Below are positions 1 through 7,244 of a DNA stretch of 64,000 bases, piece by piece (position 1 is the first letter of the stretch; each line of letters opens with the position of its first letter). The notes under the pieces were generated by a model. That model searched no databases. It saw only the letters and a program-made list of their open reading frames with translations, and was not told the DNA's origin. Both the position numbers and the translations under genes were made by a program. The DNA is from Bacillota bacterium (GTDB lineage Bacteria; Bacillota; Clostridia; Oscillospirales; Acutalibacteraceae), in the NCBI GenBank assembly GCA_023418995.1, contig JAEZYP010000037.1, positions 48,270 to 112,269 on the forward strand, in the 5' to 3' direction.

Positions 1-942
1 TTCGGAACGCGTGTTTTCAAGTACAATAGGGTCATTATATGTGATCGGGTTTGATTTTCTCCAGAGCGTTTCGTCGTTAATGTCATCAATCAAATTTCCG
101 TCAGCGTCTTTGTCCAGTTCATAGATAACAGCAAAATAACGGTCGTTCTCAACTGGATTATCCGGGTCAAGAATTTTTGACACATAGGTATATTCTTCTT
201 TGTAGCATGGAGAATTGAGATTAACTCCTGCGGTCGTTATGATAATTAAAATCGGCTGCTTACGGGTTTTCATACCGGAAGTTAAAAGGTCATAATATTC
301 TGATGTTTCATGTTCGTGGTATTCGTCTAATATTCCGCACTGAGGATTAGACCCGGAGCCTTTTTCACGGTCGTCTTTTGACAATCGGATAAAAGTAGAC
401 CCGCTTTTCGGATGCTCTATTGCGCCGTACCGGGTGACAAATTTATCTTTTAGAAAGTCACACCGCTTATAAATCAAATTTGCTTCATTCCAGACATATT
501 TAGTCTGCTCTCGTTTTGTTGCGCCGATGTAAACTTCTGAACACGGTTCACCAAATGCGGATTCTTCATAAAGTGCTACGATTGCCAAGTCCTGTGACTT
601 AGCGTTCTTACGGGCCTTTTGAATGTAGGCGTTACGGAACCGGCGCAATCCGTTGTCTTTGCGTATCCATCCATAAATTTGCCCAAACTCAAATTTTTCT
701 GTAATATGCGGTTCTTTGTATGTACCCTCTAATTGTCCTTTGGTATGTTTGAACAATCGCATCCAGTCGAAGAATGTGTTTGCTTTTGCTTCTTCGAATA
801 TATATGGAAAATCCTCCGTTCCCTGTCTTTCAAGGTCTCGGAGGAATCTCATGCAAGCCCAATTATTCTTTTTGCAGGAAACTATTTCTCCGCTGATACA
901 GTCATTGCAGTATTGAATAAGTTCGCCGGTTAGATTAGACAT
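1..942 (-). CDS. terL: Phage terminase large subunit (3' end outside window)
   Basis: The open frame begins at an ATG at 942 behind AGGAAG and runs off the left edge, giving 314 codons without a stop. The protein reads as the ATPase half of a packaging terminase: an early basic stretch KARKNAKSQ at about residues 108-116 in the Walker A position, and GILDEYHEH around residue 205 as the Walker B/DE motif, followed by the coupling-type TTAG sequence. It cuts and pumps DNA into proheads. It overlaps the small subunit gene by 8 bases, and an HNH gene lies close upstream, the usual layout of cos-type phages. The nuclease domain would lie beyond the window edge. Confidence 0.92.
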   Translation of the reverse strand, partial: MSNLTGELIQYCNDCISGEIVSCKKNNWACMRFLRDLERQGTEDFPYIFEEAKANTFFDWMRLFKHTKGQLEGTYKEPHITEKFEFGQIYGWIRKDNGLRRFRNAYIQKARKNAKSQDLAIVALYEESAFGEPCSEVYIGATKREQTKYVWNEANLIYKRCDFLKDKFVTRYGAIEHPKSGSTFIRLSKDDREKGSGSNPQCGILDEYHEHETSEYYDLLTSGMKTRKQPILIIITTAGVNLNSPCYKEEYTYVSKILDPDNPVENDRYFAVIYELDKDADGNLIDDINDETLWRKSNPITYNDPIVLENTRSE

Positions 943-1444
943 TTCCAAACTTCCTATCTAATTCAGTTTTTTGCGGCTCTTCCTGCTTCTTCGGTACGTT
1001 TTTTACTCTTGCCGTAGGATTTAGAAACAAGCGATCCTCCATTTTCAGCAGCATATCGCGTGACCGGTTGAGATTTCCTTCCATTCCGCTAATAGATTTA
1101 TACATTGTTACCATCTGGCCAGAGTTTTCGCATTTATCAATATCACTTTCCATGCGTTGAAGTAATTGTTCCATTGCATCAACCTCAGAAGTAAGCAGGC
1201 AATACCGGTTAATTATGTTTTCATCCAGTCCGTCAACATAGTCGATTTTTTTATAGAGCTTTTGAAGCTTCATAAACATTTCAAGAGCAACCGGATTGCT
1301 TTTTACTTTCTTATTTGGCTGATAAGGAGAATCTGATTTTAAGGACTCCTCTTTTTTCTTTCTTTCTGCAATTTGTTTCTTTGTAAGATGTGTTTTACCT
1401 TCCAATAAAATCAATTCCACAGGCTTTGACGGGCGTCCTGCCAT
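935..1444 (-). CDS. terS: Phage terminase small subunit, P27 family
   Basis: This 169-residue protein starts MAGRPSKPVEL, the typical opening of P27-family small terminase subunits, followed by a Lys/Glu-rich stretch and helices. It recognises phage DNA and guides the large subunit to the packaging site. Length fits the family. The stop overlaps the start of the large subunit gene, so the two are translated together. The ATG lies behind AAAGGAG. Confidence 0.88.
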   Translation of the reverse strand: MAGRPSKPVELILLEGKTHLTKKQIAERKKKEESLKSDSPYQPNKKVKSNPVALEMFMKLQKLYKKIDYVDGLDENIINRYCLLTSEVDAMEQLLQRMESDIDKCENSGQMVTMYKSISGMEGNLNRSRDMLLKMEDRLFLNPTARVKNVPKKQEEPQKTELDRKFGNV

Positions 1445-1565
1445 GTTTTTAGCTCCTTTCTATCATTTTTGAGTAGCTTCTTAAATTAATCCATAAAAGG
1501 AAGTTTTTACACAGATTAGGCCAGCGCGGTCTTTTCTTGCAATGCCCAGAGGATTTTATACCCCC

Positions 1566-1853
1566 CTACTTCTTTTTAATTTTTAGAAATTGATTGCTAA
1601 TTTTTTTCAAATGTAAATTCCCGTGAATATCACAAATGATTTTATAAGTTTTCCCGTTGTCGTCATGCACTATAACGCGGTCAAGGTCAATCAGGTCAAC
1701 GTCTGGCTCTTTGTAGCTTTTACTTGGAATAAATAATTCTATTGGGTTTAAGACTAATGGGCCTTTGCATATAGGGCAATTTCTTCCATCAGTTATTGTT
1801 CCATCAAGCATAAATGTACGTCCGCATTTTAAACAAACATATTCTTTTTTCAT
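1566..1853 (-). CDS. Small zinc-ribbon phage protein
   Basis: A 95-residue protein with an N-terminal CLKC (residues 7-10) and CPIC (about 26-29) pair that would bind one zinc, then an acidic middle and a Lys-rich C-terminus. Family is not recognised. Start at 1853 is backed by GAGGGGAG. It sits between HNH and terminase genes and is separated from the HNH stop by two bases, so it belongs to the same transcript. A role in DNA or protein binding near packaging is possible but unproven. Confidence 0.65.
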   Translation of the reverse strand: MKKEYVCLKCGRTFMLDGTITDGRNCPICKGPLVLNPIELFIPSKSYKEPDVDLIDLDRVIVHDDNGKTYKIICDIHGNLHLKKISNQFLKIKKK

Positions 1854-1855
1854 TG

Positions 1856-2200
1856 CTATTCTCCCCTCATCGTGCGCCTAGAATGGCACTCATGGCACAG
1901 TCCCATCAAATTACTTTCCTCATACTTCAACGCTGGATAGTTTCTGAGCTTTCGAACGTGGTGAACTTCTGTTGCCGATATGTACTTGCCTTGCTTAACA
2001 CAATCAACGCATAGCGGATGCTTGCTCAAGTATTGAAGTCTGAACCGTCCCCATTGCGAATCATATCCGCGCTGCCTAGAGTTCTTACGGTAATGGTCAC
2101 GCTGTCTGTATTCCTCTATGTGATCGTCACAGTATCCAGATACATTGCGTGTAAGATTAGGGCAACCAGAATGTTTGCATGGGCGTAATGGTCTATTCAT
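1856..2200 (-). CDS. HNH endonuclease next to terminase
   Basis: The 114-residue protein has N-terminal cysteines, then the HNH core: CVDCVKQGK, EVHHVRKLRN (catalytic His pair), and the closing CHECHSRRT with paired cysteines for structural zinc. Such HNH proteins next to terminase genes take part in specific DNA cleavage during packaging in HK97-like phages (family knowledge). Start ATG at 2200 has AGAAGGGA upstream and overlaps the preceding small membrane-protein gene by 8 bases. Confidence 0.9.
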   Translation of the reverse strand: MNRPLRPCKHSGCPNLTRNVSGYCDDHIEEYRQRDHYRKNSRQRGYDSQWGRFRLQYLSKHPLCVDCVKQGKYISATEVHHVRKLRNYPALKYEESNLMGLCHECHSRRTMRGE

Positions 2201-2351
2201 TTCGATTCCCTTCTACCCTATTTTGTTTTCTTAAATGTTTTGGTTTATATCTTTTTGTCCACATTAAAGAAATGATTTGCATTATTGTTTCAGCAACGCA
2301 AAATGAAATAAAAAGAATTCCAAAATGAATCAAATCTATTTGATTAAACAT
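2193..2351 (-). CDS. Small membrane protein (52 aa)
   Basis: The frame begins at ATG 2351 directly behind a very strong site, GGGAGGGG, and ends by overlapping the HNH start. The product (MFNQIDLIHFG...) has one clear hydrophobic segment at about residues 6-30, then a basic tail. No family is recognised. Position and translational coupling argue for a real gene; it is too short for many gene finders. Confidence 0.6.
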   Translation of the reverse strand: MFNQIDLIHFGILFISFCVAETIMQIISLMWTKRYKPKHLRKQNRVEGNRNE

Positions 2352-2496
2352 TTTTTCCCCTCCCGCACCACATTAACCTATCCCATTCCGCTTGCAATTC
2401 AGCAAGTTTTGCATTCTCATGGATTGACCGGCGTGGCTTGTTTTTGAGATTCAGTATTTCCCGATATAAGATTCTGCGGCGTTGCGGTATATCCAT
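2344..2496 (-). CDS. Small phage protein (50 aa)
   Basis: The ATG at 2496 is preferred over a start 57 bases upstream because GGAGGAACAAAC sits right before it. The 50-residue product is helical and Arg/Leu-rich (MDIPQRRRILYREIL...). Function is unknown. It overlaps the following small membrane-protein gene by 8 bases, so the two are coupled. Confidence 0.6.
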   Translation of the reverse strand: MDIPQRRRILYREILNLKNKPRRSIHENAKLAELQAEWDRLMWCGRGKNV

Positions 2497-2598
2497 GTTT
2501 GTTCCTCCAATACGCATCGGCCCGTCTTTCTGCTGCTCCAAATACTTTCGCATTGAATTTTGGTTTATACTGTGGTTTCATCGTAATCCTCATAAAAG

Positions 2599-2632
2599 AA
2601 CCAGCGGCAGTAAATTAATACCGTCGCTGGTT
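2599..2632 (-). terminator. Hairpin closing the noncoding region
   Basis: AACCAGCG pairs with CGCTGGTT, with a further partly paired stem inside. On the minus strand it is followed by CTTTTATG. It can serve as the 3' end of a transcript of the structured region at 2.6-3.08 kb; the short T-run makes strength uncertain. Confidence 0.5.
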
Positions 2633-3075
2633 TGGTTTGTTATCGGGCAGACTTCGATATCTGCGCGTACGTTCCAGAACGTACAAGATTGTGCGTATTC
2701 CTTTTCGCCACCGATAACTATTCAGTTTGTTCCCCTAGTACAAGCAAAGACATAGGAGAAACGGCAGTTGATAAAGCCGTTTGGTGCCAACATCACGTTC
2801 CGACCGTGATTCTGTCGCTTATAAGGCAACCGCACTACCATTGTGCTATATTGGCATACGCCCAGCTTTCGTATCGTTTTCCCTTTCGGTACTCTGCCGG
2901 TCTACTTGCTGGGTTAATGTCAGTTTCGTACCCACACCATTAAAGCGGCTATTCCTGACTGGCGCCAATCGTGGTATCATTGCAACCTTGTTTGGCATAT
3001 ATGCGCCCGGAGAAAGAATAAGCCGGGCGCATAGGGAATATCTAAATAATACTTTTAGGCATACTTTTACACTAT
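2600..3075 (-). ncRNA. Structured noncoding stretch, candidate large phage RNA or tRNA-like array
   Basis: About 480 bases between two phage genes hold no convincing reading frame but many paired segments. On the minus strand from its 5' end these are a 10-bp perfect hairpin (3001-3032), a small element whose ends CGCCAA and TTTGGCA pair (2963-2997), CCCAGC/GCTGGG closing a 53-base domain (2861-2913), a tRNA (2782-2855), an AACGGC/GCCGTT hairpin just after it, and an 80-base domain closed by GTTATCGG/CCGATAAC (2639-2718) with tRNA-like arms, then a terminal hairpin. Gene orientation on both sides favours minus-strand transcription. The large phage RNAs ROOL and GOLLD often sit with tRNAs in this setting; identity is not shown here. 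Confidence 0.55.
2782..2855 (-). tRNA. Phage tRNA with UAU anticodon (Ile-like)
   Basis: All four arms can be drawn. The 7-bp acceptor GCCAATA pairs with TGTTGGC (one G-U) and is followed by A and an encoded CCA. The D arm is GCAC/GTGC, the anticodon arm GTTGC/GCGAC around loop CTTATAA (anticodon UAU, reading AUA), and the T arm TCACG/CGTGA. The T loop is GTCGGAA instead of the usual TTCRANY, which is odd and could mean weak function or a special role. Length 74. It is placed inside the structured region upstream of the packaging genes. Confidence 0.7.
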
Positions 3076-3083
3076 GAATTATA

Positions 3084-3395
3084 TCACGGAATTATTGATT
3101 CTGTCAAGAGAATTTCAATTTCTTTTGGAAATAAACTTCTAAAATCATCGTCTCTTAAATTACCAATAAAATAACAAGTTCCAAAACATTTTTTTCCTTT
3201 TACATGAGTGTTTTTTATGTAATCATTATTTTTTCGATTTGTAGCAATAATTACTTTTTTATAATACTCAAAGTTAGCTTTCCCTGATTCTAAGACTCTT
3301 TCCATGCTGTTGATATCGCTTCGTATAATTTTTTTATAAGGTTTTTTGTCAGGTGGTACTACTAAAATTAAAAATTTCGATTGGCAGTTTTCCAA
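3084..3395 (-). CDS. DUF3846-like phage protein
   Basis: The 103-residue product resembles DUF3846 proteins of phages: an N-terminal ILVVPPDKKPY strand, and near the C-terminus GTCYFIGNLRDDDFRSL followed by a short helix. Molecular role is unknown. The start codon is a TTG at 3395, accepted because AAAGGGG lies about eight bases before it; it overlaps the end of the DUF1492 gene by 28 bases. Confidence 0.55.
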   Translation of the reverse strand: MENCQSKFLILVVPPDKKPYKKIIRSDINSMERVLESGKANFEYYKKVIIATNRKNNDYIKNTHVKGKKCFGTCYFIGNLRDDDFRSLFPKEIEILLTESIIP

Positions 3396-3679
3396 TTTAT
3401 TTTACCCCTTTTTATAATTATTCCTTTAAGCATTGCGGAAGCTTTAATTTTAACCAATTCGTCAATGCACCAATTTATTTCGTTTTCGATTTCAACAATT
3501 TTTTCAACAGCAAACTGAATTTTGTTTGGCTGTTCTCCACCCTTTGGCATATCTGACAATGTAGGCGTAATTTTGGTTGCCCTTGCCATCCATTCAGCGC
3601 GCTCCTCAAGTAAACGATCGATTCTGCGGCTAATTGCTTTATATCGCCCTAAATACTCAATTTTTTCTTGGCTTGTCAT
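3368..3679 (-). CDS. DUF1492-like phage protein, shortened
   Basis: Starting at the ATG at 3679 (AAAGGAGGGCAT just before it), the product MTSQEKIEYLGRYKAISRRIDRL.. matches the N-terminal helical part of DUF1492/ArpU-type phage proteins, some of which control late genes. The usual C-terminal helix-turn-helix, of the sigma region 4 kind, is not seen: the protein ends after a Lys-rich tail of about 103 residues. It may be a truncated or diverged copy. It sits at the border between early genes and the packaging genes, as expected for a late regulator. Confidence 0.55.
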   Translation of the reverse strand: MTSQEKIEYLGRYKAISRRIDRLLEERAEWMARATKITPTLSDMPKGGEQPNKIQFAVEKIVEIENEINWCIDELVKIKASAMLKGIIIKRGKINWKTANRNF

Positions 3680-3690
3680 ATGCCCTCCTT

Positions 3691-3972
3691 TTAGCACTTC
3701 TCAAACTCAATTTTCATACCTTTTGCTGTTGCATACTCAAATTCCATCCGTGCGCCTTTGCTATTCTCCCATCCGTGAAGAAAATACACTGTGTTACAAG
3801 CATCTATCATGGCGTAACAGATAGGCATATAGGCATCGTGTGGCAATCCCTCTGGCATAAATGCCGGATTAAAAACAATATGGTTTTCTGATAACATACG
3901 GTCTACACGGTCAAAGTTTTCGCGATAGTCTGGCTCTCCGGTAATTGGGCCCGCTATGTAAATTACACTCAT
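3691..3972 (-). CDS. DUF4406 nucleoside-deoxyribosyltransferase-like protein
   Basis: The 93-residue product opens MSVIYIAGPITGEPDYRENF and ends with GWENSKGARMEFEYA, the signature of small DUF4406 proteins related to nucleoside 2-deoxyribosyltransferases. They have a Rossmann-like fold and are common in phages, where a nucleotide-salvage or nucleotide-binding role is assumed but unproven. The ATG follows AAAGGAGCGTG. It overlaps the upstream gene by 4 bases. Confidence 0.8.
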   Translation of the reverse strand: MSVIYIAGPITGEPDYRENFDRVDRMLSENHIVFNPAFMPEGLPHDAYMPICYAMIDACNTVYFLHGWENSKGARMEFEYATAKGMKIEFEKC

Positions 3973-4403
3973 GGTTCACGCTCCTTTAAAGCAACTTCGG
4001 CTTCGGAACGGGTAAAATAACACTTTCCGTTAATTCCCGAAAACTGTTCAAGCCCTTCATATCCCCATTCTCCGGGCAATGACAATTCCCATTTTTTATT
4101 TTTATTTTTGGAAACTTCAAAACCCTCTGGAATATGTTCTGAAATTACATAGGGGCAATGCTGATTTTCTCTGTCACAGCATACTCTGCCAATTTCCTTA
4201 TCATAATGAGCTTCATTCCCGTATTGGCAGTTTTCACAATCGAAATAACTTTCTTTGATGGTATAAACCGTATCCCCTGCATTGCACGGCAACACCACAA
4301 TCAACCCGTTCTCGTACTGCTTAATCAGCTCCGGTATCAGTTTGAGCGCAGCGGCAGGATTTTCAGAGTACGCGTCGCGGATTTGTTGAATAATGTCAGG
4401 CAT
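3969..4403 (-). CDS. Phage protein with GDTVY segment and cysteine pairs
   Basis: About 144 residues from the ATG at 4403. The N-terminus is helical; the middle holds PCNAGDTVYTI followed by a cysteine-rich piece (CENCQYG.. CC.. HCP) and ends FTRSEAEVALKEREP. Proteins of this layout, ending in a 'turn-plus-EAE' segment, are common in Firmicutes phages and have no known function. It overlaps the next upstream gene by 8 bases and the DUF4406 gene by 4. Confidence 0.65.
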   Translation of the reverse strand: MPDIIQQIRDAYSENPAAALKLIPELIKQYENGLIVVLPCNAGDTVYTIKESYFDCENCQYGNEAHYDKEIGRVCCDRENQHCPYVISEHIPEGFEVSKNKNKKWELSLPGEWGYEGLEQFSGINGKCYFTRSEAEVALKEREP

Positions 4404-4782
4404 GAGGTTCACCGTCCCTATCGTTACGCATATGGTAATCATAAATGGCGTTGAGTCGGTCAGAATAACATTTTAAATCGCGCACCGTTATTTGTTGGAG
4501 CTTTACCATTGCCTTGTGCATCTGCTCTGAATGCTCAATTTCTATGTAGTCTGTGCTTTCCGTGGTAAAGCGATAATAATAATTTAGCATTCCACCGTAT
4601 AATGATTCATTTAATGTGCCTTTCAGAAACCTACGCCCTGCATATCTACCTTTTGAATAATCAAACTGCGAATTACTGCTAGCGTAATAGTGCGTTTCTG
4701 TTTCTTTGGTAACATCAAAATAATCTACTTTGGGCTTTGCATTTGGATTTTTGAGATCAAATCTCACTTCAACAACTTTCAT
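4396..4782 (-). CDS. Phage protein of unknown function (128 aa)
   Basis: Starts at ATG 4782, with AAGGATGGGCGG before it, giving MKVVEVRFDLKN... The product is rich in Tyr and charged residues without recognised motifs. It is embedded in a run of overlapping early genes (14 bases with the one before, 8 with the one after), which supports reality but not function. Confidence 0.55.
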   Translation of the reverse strand: MKVVEVRFDLKNPNAKPKVDYFDVTKETETHYYASSNSQFDYSKGRYAGRRFLKGTLNESLYGGMLNYYYRFTTESTDYIEIEHSEQMHKAMVKLQQITVRDLKCYSDRLNAIYDYHMRNDRDGEPHA

Positions 4783-4927
4783 TCCGCCCATCCTTTCGTA
4801 TTCCGTAACCTTTCCATGCGTTACAAATTCCTATTTTTTCTCCGTGCTCTCCTTTGTGATGATATGTACCTTCCCACGGGCAGGACGGCTTTTTATTGTG
4901 TACACAGTTTTCGCAGCTGTTACTCAT
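4769..4927 (-). CDS. Small cysteine-rich phage protein (52 aa)
   Basis: MSNSCENCVHNKKPSC... starts at 4927 with GGAAAGGAT upstream. Cysteines at 5, 8, 16 and 35 could form one zinc site. Function unknown. It overlaps both neighbours, as is usual in this transcript. Confidence 0.55.
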   Translation of the reverse strand: MSNSCENCVHNKKPSCPWEGTYHHKGEHGEKIGICNAWKGYGIRKDGRNESC

Positions 4928-5285
4928 GGCTATCATCCTTTCCGTCCATCAGAGCCGCGCAAGTAGGACAACGCCGCATAGCCTTTCTAAGCTTTAGCTC
5001 TTCTATTTCATCATGGCATGAAGAGCATTCCAATATAGGTTCGTGATGTTGACCATAAAATCCCGTATCAATCCAGTGTGCGTGTATTACTTCCCGAACT
5101 TCACCGGATTCGATGCAGCGGAGGATGTTTTGAATCTTGTTTTTAGCATTCTGCCATTCACAACCCGAGCAACCTGTTTCTGAATAATGGCAGGCATAAG
5201 CTTCGTGCGCGGCATCACAAAACGATACTTTTTCAAGCACTTTCAATATTTCCGCCGCTTCACCGGCTGTCATTTTATTTGGCAT
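4920..5285 (-). CDS. Phage zinc-ribbon protein (121 aa)
   Basis: The C-terminal half has the phage pattern HAHWIDTGFYGQHH..LECSSCHDE.. followed by RRCPTCAALMDG: two CxxC pairs forming a zinc ribbon. The N-terminal half is helical with extra cysteines. Such proteins are frequent in Firmicutes phages and uncharacterised. AAGGAGG precedes the ATG; it overlaps the upstream gene by 11 bases. Confidence 0.65.
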   Translation of the reverse strand: MPNKMTAGEAAEILKVLEKVSFCDAAHEAYACHYSETGCSGCEWQNAKNKIQNILRCIESGEVREVIHAHWIDTGFYGQHHEPILECSSCHDEIEELKLRKAMRRCPTCAALMDGKDDSHE

Positions 5286-5601
5286 GGTTGGCCTCCTTTG
5301 AACGTTTCAATACGTCTACAAGTGCCGCAATTATGGTTACATCTAATTCGCTGATATCTTGTGGCTTATGCTCTTTCCTAAACTGATATTTGAAAATTTC
5401 AGAGTTAAGCGCGGAAGATACTTTTATGGGTTCAAGTGGATTGTTTATATCGGCTATCCATTGTTCAGCGTGGTGATATTTTTCAAGTTGCTTTGACTGT
5501 TCGTCAATTACTTCCGTAAGCTGTTTGGAATATCGCGCCGCCACAGAACTATAATTCTGATTTTTTGCCCATTCATAAGCTGTTTGCTGTTCTCTAGTCA
5601 T
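5275..5601 (-). CDS. Phage protein of unknown function (108 aa)
   Basis: MTREQQTAYEWAKNQNYSSVAARY.. has an amphipathic helical N-terminus and Ala/Leu-rich C-terminus, no recognised domain. GGGGAGGCGG precedes the ATG and the start overlaps the upstream stop by 4 bases. Confidence 0.55.
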   Translation of the reverse strand: MTREQQTAYEWAKNQNYSSVAARYSKQLTEVIDEQSKQLEKYHHAEQWIADINNPLEPIKVSSALNSEIFKYQFRKEHKPQDISELDVTIIAALVDVLKRSKEANHAK

Positions 5602-6104
5602 TTTTCCGCCTCCCCTTGCATCTTATTTCCGTGCGGTTCCTGCGCCTGCTGAATTCCGCGCCATTCAAAGTGGCACGGCTTATCATCGTGGCAAATTCCT
5701 TTGCAAACATCGCATCTTCCAAGTTTTAAGGCACTTACTTTTTCCGTACTTATGGAAAGAAATTCTTTACAATCTGCTATTTCGTTTGCAATATGATTTA
5801 TATCCTTAATTGCCATTTCCAGCTCCTTTTTCAGCGTGGAATTTTCTGCCTCCATCCGTTTCACCTCGGCAATAAGTGCCGGAATATCTGTTCGGGCGTG
5901 GGCGATAAAATCTATATTGGAAAATACTTGATCGTTAAAGTCTGGTGCATTAGGATAAACCGCACGTTCTGTGACTAAATAGCGCTCATCTTGTGAAATA
6001 ACTGCATTTCTGCCATTGAAAAGCGACTGATGCGTTCCGTCTCCAACTTTCCACGGTCCCCGCGTTGCCGCCTGCTCACGGGCCTTGATTTCTTCAATGT
6101 TCAT
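5598..6104 (-). CDS. Ea22-like phage protein
   Basis: The N-terminal half reads REQAATRGPWKVGDG... and FIAHARTDIPALIAEV, the hallmark of Ea22-type phage proteins, followed by a coiled-coil (about residues 80-120) and a C-terminal CDVCKGICHDDKPCHF cysteine group. Ea22 proteins are early lambdoid and Firmicutes phage products without firm function. AAGGAGGACG lies before the ATG, which overlaps the upstream stop. Confidence 0.65.
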   Translation of the reverse strand: MNIEEIKAREQAATRGPWKVGDGTHQSLFNGRNAVISQDERYLVTERAVYPNAPDFNDQVFSNIDFIAHARTDIPALIAEVKRMEAENSTLKKELEMAIKDINHIANEIADCKEFLSISTEKVSALKLGRCDVCKGICHDDKPCHFEWRGIQQAQEPHGNKMQGEAEK

Positions 6105-6271
6105 TTCGTCCTCCTTGTCATTATTCGGGCAAACAGCCCTCTTGATTTACCCTCTTTTTGCTTATAGCACTCATTGCAGTAGCTGTACTCCTGATATGTC
6201 ATATGTTTCATAGCCCAAACTGGAATGTTATATCTTTTTTTGCATTTCAAGCAAATCAAATACATTCGCAT
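6101..6271 (-). CDS. Small zinc-ribbon protein (56 aa)
   Basis: The ATG at 6271 follows GAGGAAAAAG. The product has CLKC near residue 7 and CNEC near residue 33, a compact zinc ribbon, and a basic tail. Its stop shares four bases with the next start (ATGA), so it is coupled to the Ea22-like gene. Function unknown. Confidence 0.6.
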   Translation of the reverse strand: MRMYLICLKCKKRYNIPVWAMKHMTYQEYSYCNECYKQKEGKSRGLFARIMTRRTK

Positions 6272-6378
6272 TTCTTTTTCCTCGCTTTCTTCCGGTCTTT
6301 TCCCGGCTTAACGTACATTGACTTCATCGTTTGCAATCGACGGTAGGAACCTCCGGAATTGCGCTGTTTACTTTTCAT
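6256..6378 (-). CDS. Possible 40-aa basic peptide
   Basis: A short frame of 40 codons, strongly Lys/Arg-rich at its C-terminus, with only GGTGA as a weak site before the ATG at 6378. It bridges the RusA stop and the zinc-ribbon start by overlaps on both sides, which is the main support. It could also be just a leader for coupling. Confidence 0.35.
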   Translation of the reverse strand: MKSKQRNSGGSYRRLQTMKSMYVKPGKDRKKARKKKCECI

Positions 6379-6706
6379 ATGGCGTCACCAAAACAGTAAT
6401 ACAATCTCCATCGTAAAATTCATGGACAATTTTTTTGACAAATTTCCGGTTATCGTCATGAATTATCCAGCCTTTTAAAGCGTCCTCTACCATTTTTGCT
6501 ATGTAAGCGTGATTACTGCAATCCAAACCGTCATTCCAGTAAAATGTGATTGTTACAGGATTATCACTCATTCTCTGTGGAACGTTCTGACGCATCAATT
6601 CCGCGTGTACAGTAGAATGCCAAAAGTTGCTATCTTTTTGCCTTGCGCGGTAATGCTTGCCTGCGTAAATAGCATTTAAGCTGAATTGCTTGGAAAACTG
6701 TTTCAT
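6368..6706 (-). CDS. rusA: RusA-family Holliday junction resolvase
   Basis: The 112-residue product has the RusA layout: FSLNAIYAGKHYRARQK near the N-terminus, YWNDGLDCSNHAYIAKMVEDALKG with conserved Asp and Asn, then GWIIHDDNRKFV with the metal-binding aspartates. RusA resolves four-way junctions made during phage recombination and before packaging. It belongs to a recombination set here with ERF, NinB-like and SSB proteins. The ribosome-binding site is weak. Confidence 0.88.
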   Translation of the reverse strand: MKQFSKQFSLNAIYAGKHYRARQKDSNFWHSTVHAELMRQNVPQRMSDNPVTITFYWNDGLDCSNHAYIAKMVEDALKGWIIHDDNRKFVKKIVHEFYDGDCITVLVTPYEK

Positions 6707-6740
6707 ACCGGATTTTGTTTTTGGATATTGAATTGTAAAT

Positions 6741-7079
6741 TTAATTATTAGTCACCGGCTTTCTCAAATCACGCCCACAGTTTGGGCAGAATTTAAACCT
6801 TTCAGGCTCTGTAGACGTTCCCCCACTATGCAACGCAATTTTGGGAACTCCAAAAATCTTAGTTGTAACCGCTCCGTTGAGTGCTTCCCCGTTGCAATAC
6901 TCGCAGCCTTTTTCGCGCTCGGATTTCTCCTGCAAAGCTGATAAAATTTGTTTTCGGTTATTTCTGACTGCATTAGCAATAATTATAAGAGATTGCCGAA
7001 ACTGCCGAACTGTTCCAACCGAAAATGATTTGTCTGCTTCTTCAATCGCTTTTTCAACTACGCTTTTAATCTCGCTCAT
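6741..7079 (-). CDS. Phage protein with C-terminal zinc ribbon
   Basis: The 112-residue product has an N-terminal helical part and two cysteine pairs, CEYC and CPNCGRDLRK, typical of small phage zinc-ribbon proteins. Start backed by GAAGAGGTGG and overlapping the upstream stop (ATGA). Function unknown. Confidence 0.6.
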   Translation of the reverse strand: MSEIKSVVEKAIEEADKSFSVGTVRQFRQSLIIIANAVRNNRKQILSALQEKSEREKGCEYCNGEALNGAVTTKIFGVPKIALHSGGTSTEPERFKFCPNCGRDLRKPVTNN

Positions 7080-7240
7080 AGTACCACCTCTTCCGGCAGC
7101 TCATGCAATTTATCAAACAACTCAGATAAATCCATGTTTGCCTGTATTAATTCACGCTTGGATGGAATTTTTCCTTTATGGATTCCGGTTATTAAGGCTT
7201 TCAAGTCAATAATTGCTTTACCAGCCTGTATGTTTGTCAT
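7076..7240 (-). CDS. Small helical phage protein (54 aa)
   Basis: MTNIQAGKAIIDLKALITGIH.. begins at 7240 behind GGGGTGA and ends overlapping the next gene by 4 bases. It looks fully helical, with an acidic end ELPEEVVL. No family is recognised. Confidence 0.55.
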   Translation of the reverse strand: MTNIQAGKAIIDLKALITGIHKGKIPSKRELIQANMDLSELFDKLHELPEEVVL

Positions 7241-7244
7241 AAAA

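Noticed and set aside
716..933. Two plus-strand frames of 66 codons
   Set aside because: They are shadows of the terminase large subunit, which reads openly through this stretch on the minus strand.
2438..3077. Plus-strand frames of about 100 codons
   Set aside because: They cross perfect hairpins and the tRNA and have no ribosome-binding sites; the composition looks like structured RNA.
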